Shown here in pieces: positions 52,212 through 61,225 of a stretch of DNA of 63,022 nucleotides (positions within the stretch are counted from its first letter, which is position 1; every line of letters begins with the position of its first letter). Below the pieces are notes generated by a model. It did no database searches. It saw only the letters and a program-made list of their open reading frames with translations, and was not told the DNA's origin. Where the stretch lies: positions 1-63,022 of the forward strand of contig CACYSD010000010.1 in the NCBI GenBank assembly GCA_902776985.1, read 5' to 3'. The stretch comes from UBA3839 sp902776985. GTDB taxonomy: Bacteria > Bacteroidota > Bacteroidia > Bacteroidales > Bacteroidaceae. Position numbers and translations under genes: made by a program.

Positions 52212-52973
52212 ATGAAATACATAGGAATTATCCCTGCACGCTATGCGTCAACCCGTTTCCCTGCAAAGCCGTTGGCTATGCTGGGAGGAATGACCGTGAT
52301 AGAGAGAGTCTATCACGCAGTTGAGGAAGAGATGGATTACGTGGTGGTTGCCACCGATGACGAACGCATTGAATCCGCTGTCCGTCAGTTTGGAGGCAAT
52401 GTTGTAATGACCAGCGTCAATCACAAGAGCGGTACAGACCGCTGCTTTGAAGCCTACACCAAGGTGGGGCAGGACTTCGATGTGGTAGTGAATATCCAGG
52501 GCGACGAACCCTTTATCCATAAGTCGCAGTTGCAGGAAATCAAGCAGTGCTTTGAAAGCGAGCGTACCGACATCGCTACACTCGTCAAGCCCTTCACCGC
52601 TGCCGACGGATGGGCAGCCGTGCAGAATCCCAATTCGCCCAAGGTCGTTCTCAACGAGAATATGGAAGCCCTCTATTTCTCCCGTTCCGTCATCCCCTAT
52701 ATCCGTGGGGTGGAGCAGGGCGACGAATGGCTCAGCAAGAATACATTCTACAAACACATAGGACTCTATGCCTATCGCCCCAAGGTGTTGGCAGAGATAA
52801 CCCGCCAGCCGCAGTCGCAGCTCGAATTGGCAGAGTCCCTCGAACAGTTGAGATGGCTGCAAAACGGCTATACCATCAAGGTCGGAATCACCGATATCGA
52901 AACCATTGGTATCGACACTCCGCAGGATCTTGAAAGAGCAGAAGCCTTCCTGAAGAAGCATGAGGAAATTTAA
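52212..52973 (+). CDS. kdsB: CMP-Kdo synthetase
   Basis: 3-deoxy-manno-octulosonate cytidylyltransferase activates Kdo with CTP for lipid A-core synthesis. The 253-residue protein starts MKYIGIIPARYASTRFPAKPL at 52212; an earlier in-frame codon lies inside the PBP gene. Other motifs are NIQGDEPFI (metal and CTP binding), FSRSVIPYIRG and KHIGLYAYRP. kdsA and kdsD lie 8 kb downstream. Its stop overlaps the next gene start by 14 bases. Confidence 0.96.
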   Translation: MKYIGIIPARYASTRFPAKPLAMLGGMTVIERVYHAVEEEMDYVVVATDDERIESAVRQFGGNVVMTSVNHKSGTDRCFEAYTKVGQDFDVVVNIQGDEPFIHKSQLQEIKQCFESERTDIATLVKPFTAADGWAAVQNPNSPKVVLNENMEALYFSRSVIPYIRGVEQGDEWLSKNTFYKHIGLYAYRPKVLAEITRQPQSQLELAESLEQLRWLQNGYTIKVGITDIETIGIDTPQDLERAEAFLKKHEEI

Positions 52974-54219
52974 CATCTCAACCGATAACCTCCGTCTTAG
53001 CAATCCTCTTGAGATAAAGTGTGACAACGGAGAGACTGTCTATCAGATAGTCATTCCCGACGCTGAACTCGTGAGGGTTGACTTTGTGTTTATGGGAGGA
53101 CAATGGACTCAGAGCCATACCCTGCAGTCTCGTTTCACATTCAAGGGACTGCTCTTCGGCTCTGATGAATACTCGGCAAAGCAGATTTCCGAACTTCTCG
53201 ACTACTACGGAGCAACCGTGTCGCTCCAGAGCACCGTCTCCTACGGAAAACTGACCTTGCGCTGCCTGCGCAAATTCCTGCCGCAGATACTCCCGATCAT
53301 CCGTTCCATGTTTGCCACGCCCAAGTACGAGCAGCAAAGCCTTGATATCGAAGTGTCGCATGCCCACAGCGCCTGGGCAATAAAGCAGCAGAAAGTCGAG
53401 TCCCTCGGCAAAGACCTTCTCTATGCAAGCCTTTTCGGAGAAGAGCATCCGCTGGGAAAGGCAATCCGACAAGAGGATTTCGAACTCATTAGCCGTGACA
53501 CACTCCTGCAATACAAGCAACAGGTGATTGACGCCTCGAATTGCGATATAGTCATTACGGGAGATCTGTCGGATCAGCAGATACGAGATATAGCAGGCTG
53601 TGTGCCGTCCAGCAGCAGTTTTGCACCAGTGCGGCTGGCTCCGATTCAGGTCAACCCTGTTTCTGCCATAGAAACCATCCGCCGGCATTCCGACATCAAC
53701 ACCGTTCAGGCAGCAGTTAGGGTAGGGGTGCTCCTACCCGAAGTCGACAAGGAAGAATTGCCTCTGCTCCGTCTTGCCACCATTATGCTCGGAGGCTATT
53801 TCGGAAGCCGTCTTATGACTAACATCCGTGAGGATCATGGATACACCTACGACATTCATGGCACCATGAGGCATTATCCCCATGGATATGTATATTTGAT
53901 TGAGACCGAGACTGCAAATGTGTCCATTGATAATGTCTTGCAGGAGATACGCAACGAACTGAATTTACTCGTTACCGATCCTGCGTCAGTAGATGAACTC
54001 GGCAATCTTCAGCGATATATGTTTGGTGCGGAGTGCAGACGTCTGGAGTGGAACTACGAATTAGCCAATGTCTGTGTGTCGCTCATTGCGACGAACCAGT
54101 CATTCAGCGACCTTGTTCCAGGCATTCGTCGTCAGATGAGTGCCAAGCCTCGTGAGCTTCAGACCATAGCGGCAAAATACCTTAATCCGGATCGCTTCAC
54201 TTACTGCGTAGTGGATTAG
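52960..54219 (+). CDS. M16 peptidase-family protein, probably inactive
   Basis: A 419-residue protein with two M16 (pitrilysin/MPP-like) domains, about 15-200 and 225-410. The zinc motif HxxEH is absent: the matching stretch reads SRFTFKGLLFGS. The second-domain residues GGYFGSRLMTNIREDHGYTY, which line the substrate chamber, are kept. It therefore resembles non-catalytic M16 subunits that pair with an active partner, but no such partner is in the window. No signal peptide is evident, so it is probably cytosolic. It overlaps kdsB by 14 bases and converges with the GH43 gene, overlapping by 4. Confidence 0.85.
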   Translation: MRKFNISTDNLRLSNPLEIKCDNGETVYQIVIPDAELVRVDFVFMGGQWTQSHTLQSRFTFKGLLFGSDEYSAKQISELLDYYGATVSLQSTVSYGKLTLRCLRKFLPQILPIIRSMFATPKYEQQSLDIEVSHAHSAWAIKQQKVESLGKDLLYASLFGEEHPLGKAIRQEDFELISRDTLLQYKQQVIDASNCDIVITGDLSDQQIRDIAGCVPSSSSFAPVRLAPIQVNPVSAIETIRRHSDINTVQAAVRVGVLLPEVDKEELPLLRLATIMLGGYFGSRLMTNIREDHGYTYDIHGTMRHYPHGYVYLIETETANVSIDNVLQEIRNELNLLVTDPASVDELGNLQRYMFGAECRRLEWNYELANVCVSLIATNQSFSDLVPGIRRQMSAKPRELQTIAAKYLNPDRFTYCVVD

Positions 54220-57200
54220 GGCTTCTTCTGCCAGATTTCGATGTTGTCGAAGGTGACGGCAGCACGGTTGTCGCTGTAGGTGGTTTGGTAGATGCCTACA
54301 CGGAGGGACTTGCCATCGAAATAGTTTTCGAGGTAATCCTTGTAGTCGAATGGCCAGCTGCGCTGTGTGGGTCCGAAGAACAGCTCACGCAGATTGACTG
54401 GAGAATTGGGCATCTCCGTCCATGTGATGCAGTCCTTGCTTGTGCGTGCATGTATGTAGTCGCCACGACGTTCCAGCTGCAGCCAGGGATCGAAGTTCCA
54501 ACCTTGACTATTGTTGTACTGAGGACGATAGCCGCGATTGACGACGGTGAGCATATTGCCGCAGTTGTAGTTGGGGAATGCTCCTAACTGAAGCAGCGAC
54601 TGACGGTTGCCGCCCAGGTCACAGACGATGATGAGTCCGCCTTCGTTGTAGGCTGGTGTGTTGTGTCGTTCCATACCTGTCATGTCGGCAATGCGGCATT
54701 GTGCTACGAAGTTGCCTGTGAGTTCCACGCTCTCGATGGGCCCGTTCTGCTCAGCATTGGCTGTGAGGTTGGTTCCCGCCGATTCGAGAGTGATGCGTCC
54801 GTCCTTGGCTTTGGCGTTGATGCTCTTTGCCTGGTCTATGAAGTCCTTGGTGCGGATTTTCAGTTTCTTCTCCTTCACTGGTGCCTCGTAGCCGAAGATG
54901 TCGCGAAGCTTCGCCATAGCTTTCTTGCCCTGTATGCCCAATACTGTGCTGTGCTCTGAGATGGACGGCACGTCACGGAGTGCAGTGGTGTCGTTGCCGG
55001 TAGCGAACTGATATTCTATGACTCCCTTTCTGAGTGCGTTGGAAAAGACGGATGCCCGGAGCAGGGTGGGGGTGAGAGGCTCAATCTCCAGGTTTGCGGA
55101 ATTTGCAATCCACGGCGATTTCAGTCCGATATCATCTTTCATCTTTGTCGGGTCTAAGTCTGTTGGTTCCTTCATATCCTGCTCCACTTCGTACTGTGTC
55201 AGGGCATTGTGGTAGATGCGCAGACGGTGCAGATAGCCTGTGAAGGGATGGGTGCCGTTGGCAGCCGCACCGATGGTGATGTGGTCGCCTGGGCGAAGCA
55301 TGAGGAAGATGTTTTTCTCGCTTACCAGCTTGCCGTCGCAATAGATGCGTTCGTTGAATCCGTCGAACACCACAGCCCAGTGCTGCCATACTCCTGTCTT
55401 GATGGCATTGGGCGCTCCTGCGTTCTCAAACGAGGCGTTGTGGGCAATGATGCCTTCAGCGCGGTTCTTGCCATTGCGCAGTTCGATGGTTGCAAGGTCG
55501 TTGCCTGCAGGCATAATCTGTGCCACGGTCTCTATCTCTCCGACTTCAGGATTGAGAATCCAGGCGGTAAGTGCGTAGGGAGCGTTGTACACGAGGTCGG
55601 AATTGTATTTGTACATCCTGATGATTTCCTTGCCTGTGAAGCGAAGTGCTGCCTTTCCGTCCTTGGGAACGACCACCGCTCCGTCGATGCTCTTGCCTAT
55701 CTCATACTCGGCGGCATTGATGAGGTCGTCGTAACCGCGGTACGGTCCAGTAGGAGTGAGTTCGTCGCCTGCAGGGTCGTCATTTCCTTGCTTAAGGTCT
55801 TTCTTGTGAATCCAGGGATAGCCTTCCACGATGGCTTTCTCGTCAACCTGTGGTGATGGGAGCAGGGCAGAGGGGTCGAGTTGCTTGGTGGCATTGTAGA
55901 CCTTGATGTTCCAGATGGCAGGGAAGTGTCCGTTCTTCTGTGTGTCGGTGATGGTGATTCGGATGAATCGTGCCTTTACTTCTCCCTTGTCTATCATCGG
56001 CGAACCCTGCTGGCTGTTCTTTGTGCGGTCGGCAAAGAGTCGCCACTGCTTACCGTCGTCGGAAACCTGAATAAAGTACTGATAGAAGAATGTGGCGTAT
56101 TCAAACTGTGTCCATATCTGATTGAAAGCGGTAACCTTGCCCAGGTCTATCTCCAACCACTCGAAGCCTTCGCTCGCGGTGCGCTTGCCGGCATGCTTGC
56201 TGCGCCAGAGGGTGCCATTGTTGTCGTCAACGGCATATTCGGGCTTGAACCACTCGCTGTAGGTGCTCGACGCTTCCACCTTGGCTCCGAAGGCAAGATT
56301 GGGCAGGCTGTTCTGTTTCGCGGTCTTCTGCAGCGATGCAGGAATCACTCCGCTGTGGGTAGGAATCACGGGCAGGATGTTGCCGTCAGTGTCAAACTCC
56401 ATGCGGTCGATGCAAATCTGTCGGTGGAATCCGTGAATGGAATGTGGGTTGTTGTGGCGGTGATAGACTATGTAGTAATTGTCGCCGTCCACCAGCACAG
56501 AGTGGTGACCAGGTCCGTGAATGGTGCCGTCGCTGTTAGTCTTTAGAATACATCCCTTGTACTGGTATGGCCCCATTGGTCCTGTGGTGGATGTGGCATA
56601 CTGCACTCGGTAGGTGTCGTCGTGACAACTGCCCGATGAATAGGTGAAATAGTACACACCGTTGCGCTTGAACACGAACGGTGCTTCGAAGAAATCGGTT
56701 ATCTCGGTGTTGAGGATGAGTTTCTTGTCGGTGAAGGACTTGCCGTCGGCAGCCAGTTTAGCCACACCGCAACCGAAGTCCTTGTATATGCCCCATGTGC
56801 CGAAGTAGAGGTACTCGCTGCCGTCGTCGTCGCGGAAGAGGGCAGGGTCGAGCGTGATGGCGTTGTGTACGAAACGGTCGGGAACGAGCACAGCGTCAGG
56901 CTTTCCTAAACGGTTCTTCCAGGGACCTACGGGAGAGTTGCTTTCGCCCACTCGCACCTCACAAGGGGTGCAGTAGTAGTAGCGGAAAGTGCCGTCGGGC
57001 TGCTGCACCACATCGGGTGCCCACACCACTTCGGTGGTAGGCCAGTTGAGCAGAACGTTGCGCCAGTTGACGAAGTCTTTCGATACCCACACCTGTGCCG
57101 GTCCGTAGCCGTTGCCTGTGCCGTCGGTGGTGGCATAGAGATAATATGTGTCGCCGAACTTACGGATGGTGGGGTCGGCGAAATAGCCTGGAATAAAAGG

Positions 57201-57299
57201 GTTTCCAGCACAGGGCGTATTCCATTTTGTCTCGGAATTCTGAGCGTTGACATTGGCTGCGAGAGCCATGAAAAGTGGTAGAAGTATCTTCTTCAGCAT
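54216..57299 (-). CDS. Secreted GH43 glycosidase with F5/8C and LamG-like modules
   Basis: A 1027-residue exported enzyme starting at the ATG 57299 (MLKKILLPLFMALAANVNAQ signal peptide); the longer upstream frame is Tyr-rich leader sequence. The GH43 five-blade propeller (about 30-345) has expected catalytic Asp42 (FADPT), Asp151 (TLDPALF) and Glu205 (FFEAPFVF). Next come a discoidin-like F5/8C domain (about 355-500), a LamG/concanavalin-like domain (about 590-735) and a C-terminal lectin-like domain (to the end, FDNIEIWQKKP). GH43 enzymes release arabinose or xylose from plant glycans; exact specificity is not readable. No SusC/D neighbours. Confidence 0.9.
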   Translation of the reverse strand: MLKKILLPLFMALAANVNAQNSETKWNTPCAGNPFIPGYFADPTIRKFGDTYYLYATTDGTGNGYGPAQVWVSKDFVNWRNVLLNWPTTEVVWAPDVVQQPDGTFRYYYCTPCEVRVGESNSPVGPWKNRLGKPDAVLVPDRFVHNAITLDPALFRDDDGSEYLYFGTWGIYKDFGCGVAKLAADGKSFTDKKLILNTEITDFFEAPFVFKRNGVYYFTYSSGSCHDDTYRVQYATSTTGPMGPYQYKGCILKTNSDGTIHGPGHHSVLVDGDNYYIVYHRHNNPHSIHGFHRQICIDRMEFDTDGNILPVIPTHSGVIPASLQKTAKQNSLPNLAFGAKVEASSTYSEWFKPEYAVDDNNGTLWRSKHAGKRTASEGFEWLEIDLGKVTAFNQIWTQFEYATFFYQYFIQVSDDGKQWRLFADRTKNSQQGSPMIDKGEVKARFIRITITDTQKNGHFPAIWNIKVYNATKQLDPSALLPSPQVDEKAIVEGYPWIHKKDLKQGNDDPAGDELTPTGPYRGYDDLINAAEYEIGKSIDGAVVVPKDGKAALRFTGKEIIRMYKYNSDLVYNAPYALTAWILNPEVGEIETVAQIMPAGNDLATIELRNGKNRAEGIIAHNASFENAGAPNAIKTGVWQHWAVVFDGFNERIYCDGKLVSEKNIFLMLRPGDHITIGAAANGTHPFTGYLHRLRIYHNALTQYEVEQDMKEPTDLDPTKMKDDIGLKSPWIANSANLEIEPLTPTLLRASVFSNALRKGVIEYQFATGNDTTALRDVPSISEHSTVLGIQGKKAMAKLRDIFGYEAPVKEKKLKIRTKDFIDQAKSINAKAKDGRITLESAGTNLTANAEQNGPIESVELTGNFVAQCRIADMTGMERHNTPAYNEGGLIIVCDLGGNRQSLLQLGAFPNYNCGNMLTVVNRGYRPQYNNSQGWNFDPWLQLERRGDYIHARTSKDCITWTEMPNSPVNLRELFFGPTQRSWPFDYKDYLENYFDGKSLRVGIYQTTYSDNRAAVTFDNIEIWQKKP

Positions 57300-57344
57300 G
57301 GGTTGATAATGATAGTAGTAATAGTTGTATTGATATTTGTGCTG

Positions 57345-57352
57345 CAAAAATA
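57345..57352 (-). promoter_or_regulatory. -7 box of GH43 gene
   Basis: TATTTTTG on the minus strand; leader about 40 bases, rich in TA repeats. Confidence 0.45.
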
Positions 57353-57385
57353 GTAAAATTCTTTTTCTTCTTCAATGTTTTTTGC

Positions 57386-57393
57386 TACATTTG
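57386..57393 (+). promoter_or_regulatory. -7 box of slyD
   Basis: TACATTTG; leader about 53 bases. It is divergent from the GH43 promoter 34 bases away. Confidence 0.5.
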
Positions 57394-57451
57394 CAAGGAT
57401 TTAGGTTTAAAAGGTCCCCAAATTTGTAATTTATAATTTTAACACAATATT

Positions 57452-58045
57452 ATGGCAGTAAAGAACAACTACATCGCAGTGGCTTACAATCTCTATGTAA
57501 AGGACGAAGACGAAGATCAGGAAGCTTTGGTAGAGCAGTGTGACGCTGAACATCCCTTCCAGTTTATCAGTAAGCTGGAGAGTGTGTTGCCTGCATTTGA
57601 GAAGCAGGTGGAGAATCTACAGAAAGGTGATAAATTTGATTTCGTCATCCCTTGTGCCGATGCCTACGGTGAAATCAAGGACGAACTGATGTTCGACGTT
57701 CCAAAGAACGTGTTTGAGATTGACGGACGCTTCGACAAGGAGCGTATCTTTGAGGGCAATGTTATTCCTCTTCAGGGAGAAGATGGAGAACGTTTCCACG
57801 CCACAGTCATCGAGGTGAAGGCTGATGCCGTAACCATTGACCTCAATCACCCACGTGCAGGTGAAGATCTCCACTTCGTAGGTCATGTGGTTGAGAACCG
57901 TGAGGCAACCAATGACGAGATTACAGGTATGATTAACATGATGAGCGGTGAAGACTGCGGTTGCGGCTGCTGCGGCCATGACGACTGCGACTGCGATCAC
58001 GACCATAATCATCATCACGGCTGCGGCTGCGGACATTGCCATTGA
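57452..58045 (+). CDS. slyD: SlyD-type FKBP peptidyl-prolyl isomerase with metal-binding tail
   Basis: A 197-residue cytosolic folding helper. The split FKBP domain (1-65 and 120-150) has an inserted IF chaperone flap (about 70-120). Landmarks are ENLQKGDKFDFVIPCADAYGE and LNHPRAGEDLHFVGHVV. The last 35 residues are a His/Cys/Asp-rich metal-binding tail (DCGCGCCGHDDCDCDHDHNH...), as in nickel-binding SlyD. aroC starts three bases after the stop, so the two are probably co-transcribed. Confidence 0.94.
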   Translation: MAVKNNYIAVAYNLYVKDEDEDQEALVEQCDAEHPFQFISKLESVLPAFEKQVENLQKGDKFDFVIPCADAYGEIKDELMFDVPKNVFEIDGRFDKERIFEGNVIPLQGEDGERFHATVIEVKADAVTIDLNHPRAGEDLHFVGHVVENREATNDEITGMINMMSGEDCGCGCCGHDDCDCDHDHNHHHGCGCGHCH

Positions 58046-58047
58046 TT

Positions 58048-59127
58048 ATGCGAAATACTTTCGGTAATATATTTCAGCTGACCACCTTTGGTGAGAGCCA
58101 CGGGATTGCTATAGGCGGAGTCATCGACGGAATGCCTGCAGGCATACCTGTGGACGAGGAACTGCTGGCATCAGAACTGGCACGCCGTCGTCCGGGACAG
58201 AGCCGTATAACGACGTCGCGCAATGAACCTGACCACGTGGAACTGCTCTCTGGCATCTTTGAGGGTGTCACTACAGGTACACCTATCGGTTTTGAGGTTC
58301 GCAACGAGAACCAGCATTCTGGCGACTACAGCAACATTAGCCGTGTGTTCCGTCCCTCACATGCCGACTACACCTATTATAGCAAATACGGCATTCGTGA
58401 CTATAGAGGCGGTGGACGCTCTTCAGCCCGTGAAACCATCTCTCGTGTCGTGGGCGGTGCCTTTGCCAAGATGATTCTTCGCAGTCAGGGCATCAGCGTA
58501 ACTGCCTATACCTCGCAGATAGGTCCTATCGCTCTTCCTACACACTATTCCCAGCTCGACTTCTCAGCCATCGAGAGCAATGCCGTGCGTTGTCCCGATG
58601 CCAAGATAGCAGAGGCTATGGAACAGCTTATTCTTGATGTGAAGAAAGACGGCGACTCCATCGGCGGCATCATCACTTGTGTCATTCAGGGCTGCCCTGT
58701 AGGACTTGGCGAACCGGCGTTCAACAAGCTCCATGCCATGCTTGGCGGTGCCATGCTCAGCATCAATGCCGTCAAGGGATTTGAATATGGAGAAGGCTTC
58801 GCCGGAGTAGCTGCAAGAGGAAGTGAGCAGAATGATATTTTCTGCAACAGAGAGGGTAGGATAGCTACCCTTACCAATCACAGTGGAGGCATACAAGGAG
58901 GAATCAGCAACGGCAACGACATCTATTTCCGTGTGGCTTTCAAACCCGTTGCCACATTACTGCAACCACAGCCAACAGTCGATGTGGACGGCAACGAAAC
59001 CACCCTTGAGGTAAAGGGACGCCACGATCCATGTGTAGTTCCTCGTGCCGTGCCTATCGTTGAGGCTATGGCGGCAATGACCATCGCCGATGCTTTGTTA
59101 ATGAACAAAACAGTACATATATCTTAA
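58048..59127 (+). CDS. aroC: Chorismate synthase
   Basis: Makes chorismate from EPSP using reduced FMN, the last common step to aromatic amino acids and menaquinone. The 359-residue protein begins MRNTFGNIFQLTTFGESHG at 58048; an in-frame TTG at 58036 lies inside slyD and is not needed. Signatures are GESHG, RRPGQSRITTSRNEPD, YRGGGRSSARET and GGIQGGISNGNDI. The 18-bp tandem repeat array begins within a few bases of its stop codon. Confidence 0.96.
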   Translation: MRNTFGNIFQLTTFGESHGIAIGGVIDGMPAGIPVDEELLASELARRRPGQSRITTSRNEPDHVELLSGIFEGVTTGTPIGFEVRNENQHSGDYSNISRVFRPSHADYTYYSKYGIRDYRGGGRSSARETISRVVGGAFAKMILRSQGISVTAYTSQIGPIALPTHYSQLDFSAIESNAVRCPDAKIAEAMEQLILDVKKDGDSIGGIITCVIQGCPVGLGEPAFNKLHAMLGGAMLSINAVKGFEYGEGFAGVAARGSEQNDIFCNREGRIATLTNHSGGIQGGISNGNDIYFRVAFKPVATLLQPQPTVDVDGNETTLEVKGRHDPCVVPRAVPIVEAMAAMTIADALLMNKTVHIS

Positions 59128-59130
59128 ACT

Positions 59131-59232
59131 CCTTAAACTTCTTGAACCCCTTAAACTTCTTGAACCCCTTAAACTTCTTGAACCCCTTAAACTTCTTGAA
59201 CCCCTTAAACTTCTTGAACCCCTTAAACTTCT
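59131..59232. repeat. 18-bp tandem repeat array (5.7 copies)
   Basis: CCTTAAACTTCTTGAACC is repeated five times without change (59131-59220) plus a 12-base partial copy. It fills the aroC-ssb spacer. A further partial unit (CTTAAACT) overlaps the aroC stop codon. The perfect identity suggests a recent, slippage-prone minisatellite. There are no spacers, so it is not CRISPR. Confidence 0.95.
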
Positions 59233-59247
59233 AATAATACTACACCT

Positions 59248-59679
59248 ATGAATAAAGTAATGCTTATAGGCAATGTAGGGGCAGACCCGCTTGTCCGTTA
59301 TCTCGATACTGGAGTCTGTGTGGCTTCGCTCCGACTGGCAACCACCGAACGAGGATATACTCTGCAGAACGGTACCCAGGTGCCTGACCGCACAGAGTGG
59401 CACAACGTCATCTTCTGGCGCGGGCTGGGAGAGACAGTCGAGAAATATGTGCGTAAGGGAGATAAACTCTATGTTGAAGGCAAAATCCAGGGACGTACCT
59501 ATGACGACCGCAATGGTGTGCACCACCAGACGGTGGATATCATAGCAGAGCAGATGGAGATGCTCTCTCCACGTCGTGACAATGCTCAGCCAAGTGCCGC
59601 TCCTGCAGCTCAGCCTGCAGTTCAGCCTTCCGCTTCATCTCAGTCATCATCAGACTCTTCCGACCCTATGCCTTTCTAA
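59248..59679 (+). CDS. ssb: Single-stranded DNA-binding protein
   Basis: A 143-residue homotetrameric SSB. The OB fold (1-105) includes MNKVMLIGNVGADPLVRYLDTG, EWHNVIFWRGLGETVEKYVRKGDKLYVEGKIQGRTY and VDIIAEQMEML. A Gln/Ala/Ser-rich linker leads to an acidic end DPMPF, the docking tip for RecO, PriA and exonucleases. It lies directly after the 18-bp repeat array with no clear -7 box, so it may be read from aroC. A GC-rich repeat fragment follows its stop by one base. Confidence 0.96.
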   Translation: MNKVMLIGNVGADPLVRYLDTGVCVASLRLATTERGYTLQNGTQVPDRTEWHNVIFWRGLGETVEKYVRKGDKLYVEGKIQGRTYDDRNGVHHQTVDIIAEQMEMLSPRRDNAQPSAAPAAQPAVQPSASSQSSSDSSDPMPF

Positions 59680-59680
59680 A

Positions 59681-59721
59681 AGACCCACCAAAGCCCCCTC
59701 CGCCTGACGGCACCTCTCCCG
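59681..59721. repeat. AGACCC repeat fragment after ssb
   Basis: AGACCCACCAAAGCCCCCTC followed by CGCCTGACGG and CACCTCTCCC starts one base after the ssb stop. It resembles the GC-rich repeat family but has diverged. Confidence 0.45.
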
Positions 59722-59766
59722 TATATTCACTCTTCACACTTCACATATCCAACACTTCACTTTTAG

Positions 59767-60381
59767 ATGCTCTATTTCGATAAACAGACAGATTCCTTTC
59801 GCATAGCCGTGTGGCACATCGTCGAGAGTCTTGACGAACTCCTGTCCATGCTTCCCGATGAGGATACAGTGAGACAGGAACTCCAGCAGCGATTCCACAG
59901 CACCAGCCGTCAGTTGGAGTGGACAGCTGTGAGAGTGTTGCTTTACACCATGCTTGGACGTCAGGTCCCCATCCTCTATCACGATAATGGAGCACCATAC
60001 CTGCCAAAGGATGAGCAGATGGACATAAGCATCTCCCACACACGTGGTTACGCAGCTGTTGCACTTACCACAAGTGGGGTCATAGGTATAGACATCGAAC
60101 AGATTAGCAACCGGGTGGAGCGGGTCAAGAGCCGTTTTGTCAGAGACGATGAATCTGCCGAGACCATCACTTCCATGCTCCTTCACTGGTCAGCCAAGGA
60201 AACCGCATACAAGATGCTCCACCGCACCAATGTGGATTTCCTGCAGCATCTCTCCATCCAGCCATTCCCGGAGCAGGAAGAAGGCACCCTCCTTCTGCGT
60301 GAGACTCGCACCGACGACAAACGCACCCTCTCTGTCAACTACAAAGTCTTCCCCGACTTCGTTCTAACGTATTCAAGCTAA
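59767..60381 (+). CDS. 4'-phosphopantetheinyl transferase (Sfp/HetI type)
   Basis: A 204-residue protein that should move phosphopantetheine from CoA to a carrier protein. The split metal/CoA site is GIDIE (about 104-108) and WSAKETAYK (about 142-150), with SISHTRGYAAVAL before them. It is of the Sfp superfamily and not the short AcpS type, so it may serve fatty-acid ACP or a secondary pathway; no polyketide genes are nearby. No promoter box is evident. Confidence 0.9.
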   Translation: MLYFDKQTDSFRIAVWHIVESLDELLSMLPDEDTVRQELQQRFHSTSRQLEWTAVRVLLYTMLGRQVPILYHDNGAPYLPKDEQMDISISHTRGYAAVALTTSGVIGIDIEQISNRVERVKSRFVRDDESAETITSMLLHWSAKETAYKMLHRTNVDFLQHLSIQPFPEQEEGTLLLRETRTDDKRTLSVNYKVFPDFVLTYSS

Positions 60382-60384
60382 TAA

Positions 60385-60450
60385 TCCTAAGAATCCAGCG
60401 CTTCAGCGCGATGTTGATTTTTATAATTTATAATTAGTAATTTATAATTA
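60385..60450. repeat. Intergenic hairpin plus AT-rich spacer repeat
   Basis: GCGCTTCAGCGC followed by GATGTTGA resembles the hairpin-GATGTTGT end of the repeats at 62751-63000. It is followed by a copy of the AT-rich spacer (TTATAATTTATAATTAGTAA). Confidence 0.5.
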
Positions 60451-60453
60451 AAA

Positions 60454-61212
60454 ATGTTTCCTCTCTTTATCGCAGGTCCCTGTGTCATAGAAAACGAAGA
60501 AGTGCTCGACATCGTAGCACAGGAACTGGTGCGCATACGCACCACCTTGGGCGTTGACGTCATCTTCAAGGCATCGTTCGACAAAGCCAACCGCACATCC
60601 ATCCACTCCTTCCGTGGACCTGGTATGGACAAAGGGCTGCAAATGCTTGCCGACATCAAGTCGAAGTACAACCTTCGTCTGCTTACCGATATTCATGAGA
60701 GCTATCAGGCAGAGCCATGCAGCCAGGTAGTCGATGTGCTGCAGATTCCAGCCTTCCTATGCCGTCAGACCGATCTTCTCGTTGCTGCAGCCAAGACAGG
60801 CAAGACTGTCAACATCAAGAAGGCACAGTTCCTGTCTGGACTCGATATGCAGTATCCAGTACAGAAAGTTCGTGAGAGCGGAAACGACAACGTCTGGCTT
60901 ACAGAGCGCGGTAATATGTACGGCTACAACAACATGATTGTTGACTTCCGCAACATCCCTGATATGCACCGCTTCACTTCTACTGTCATTATGGACTGCA
61001 CCCATTCTGTGCAACGTCCAGGAGCAGCTGGAGGCAAGACAGGAGGCAACCGTGAGTTCATCCCTTCTATGGCTCTCGCAGCAAAAGCCTTCGGAGCCGA
61101 CGGTTATTTCTTCGAGGTTCATCCCAATCCCGATGAAGCATTAAGCGATGGTCCAAACATGCTATATCTCAAAGACTTCGAACCTTTGATTAAACAGTTA
61201 ATTAGAGAATAA
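60454..61212 (+). CDS. kdsA: Kdo-8-phosphate synthase
   Basis: Condenses phosphoenolpyruvate with arabinose 5-phosphate to make Kdo 8-phosphate for lipid A-core. The 252-residue TIM barrel shows IAGPCVIENEE, KASFDKANRTSIHSFRGPGMDKGL, LTDIHE, IPAFLCRQTDLL and DCTHSVQRPG, then EVHPNPDEALSDGPN. The Cys in IAGPC and other ligands leave open a metal-dependent or independent type. kdsD, which makes its substrate, follows 13 bases later. Confidence 0.96.
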   Translation: MFPLFIAGPCVIENEEVLDIVAQELVRIRTTLGVDVIFKASFDKANRTSIHSFRGPGMDKGLQMLADIKSKYNLRLLTDIHESYQAEPCSQVVDVLQIPAFLCRQTDLLVAAAKTGKTVNIKKAQFLSGLDMQYPVQKVRESGNDNVWLTERGNMYGYNNMIVDFRNIPDMHRFTSTVIMDCTHSVQRPGAAGGKTGGNREFIPSMALAAKAFGADGYFFEVHPNPDEALSDGPNMLYLKDFEPLIKQLIRE

Positions 61213-61225
61213 TTCTTCATTTGTA

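Noticed and set aside
59131..59232. CRISPR array candidate
   Set aside because: The 18-bp units are directly joined without spacers, and no cas genes are present; it is a simple tandem repeat.
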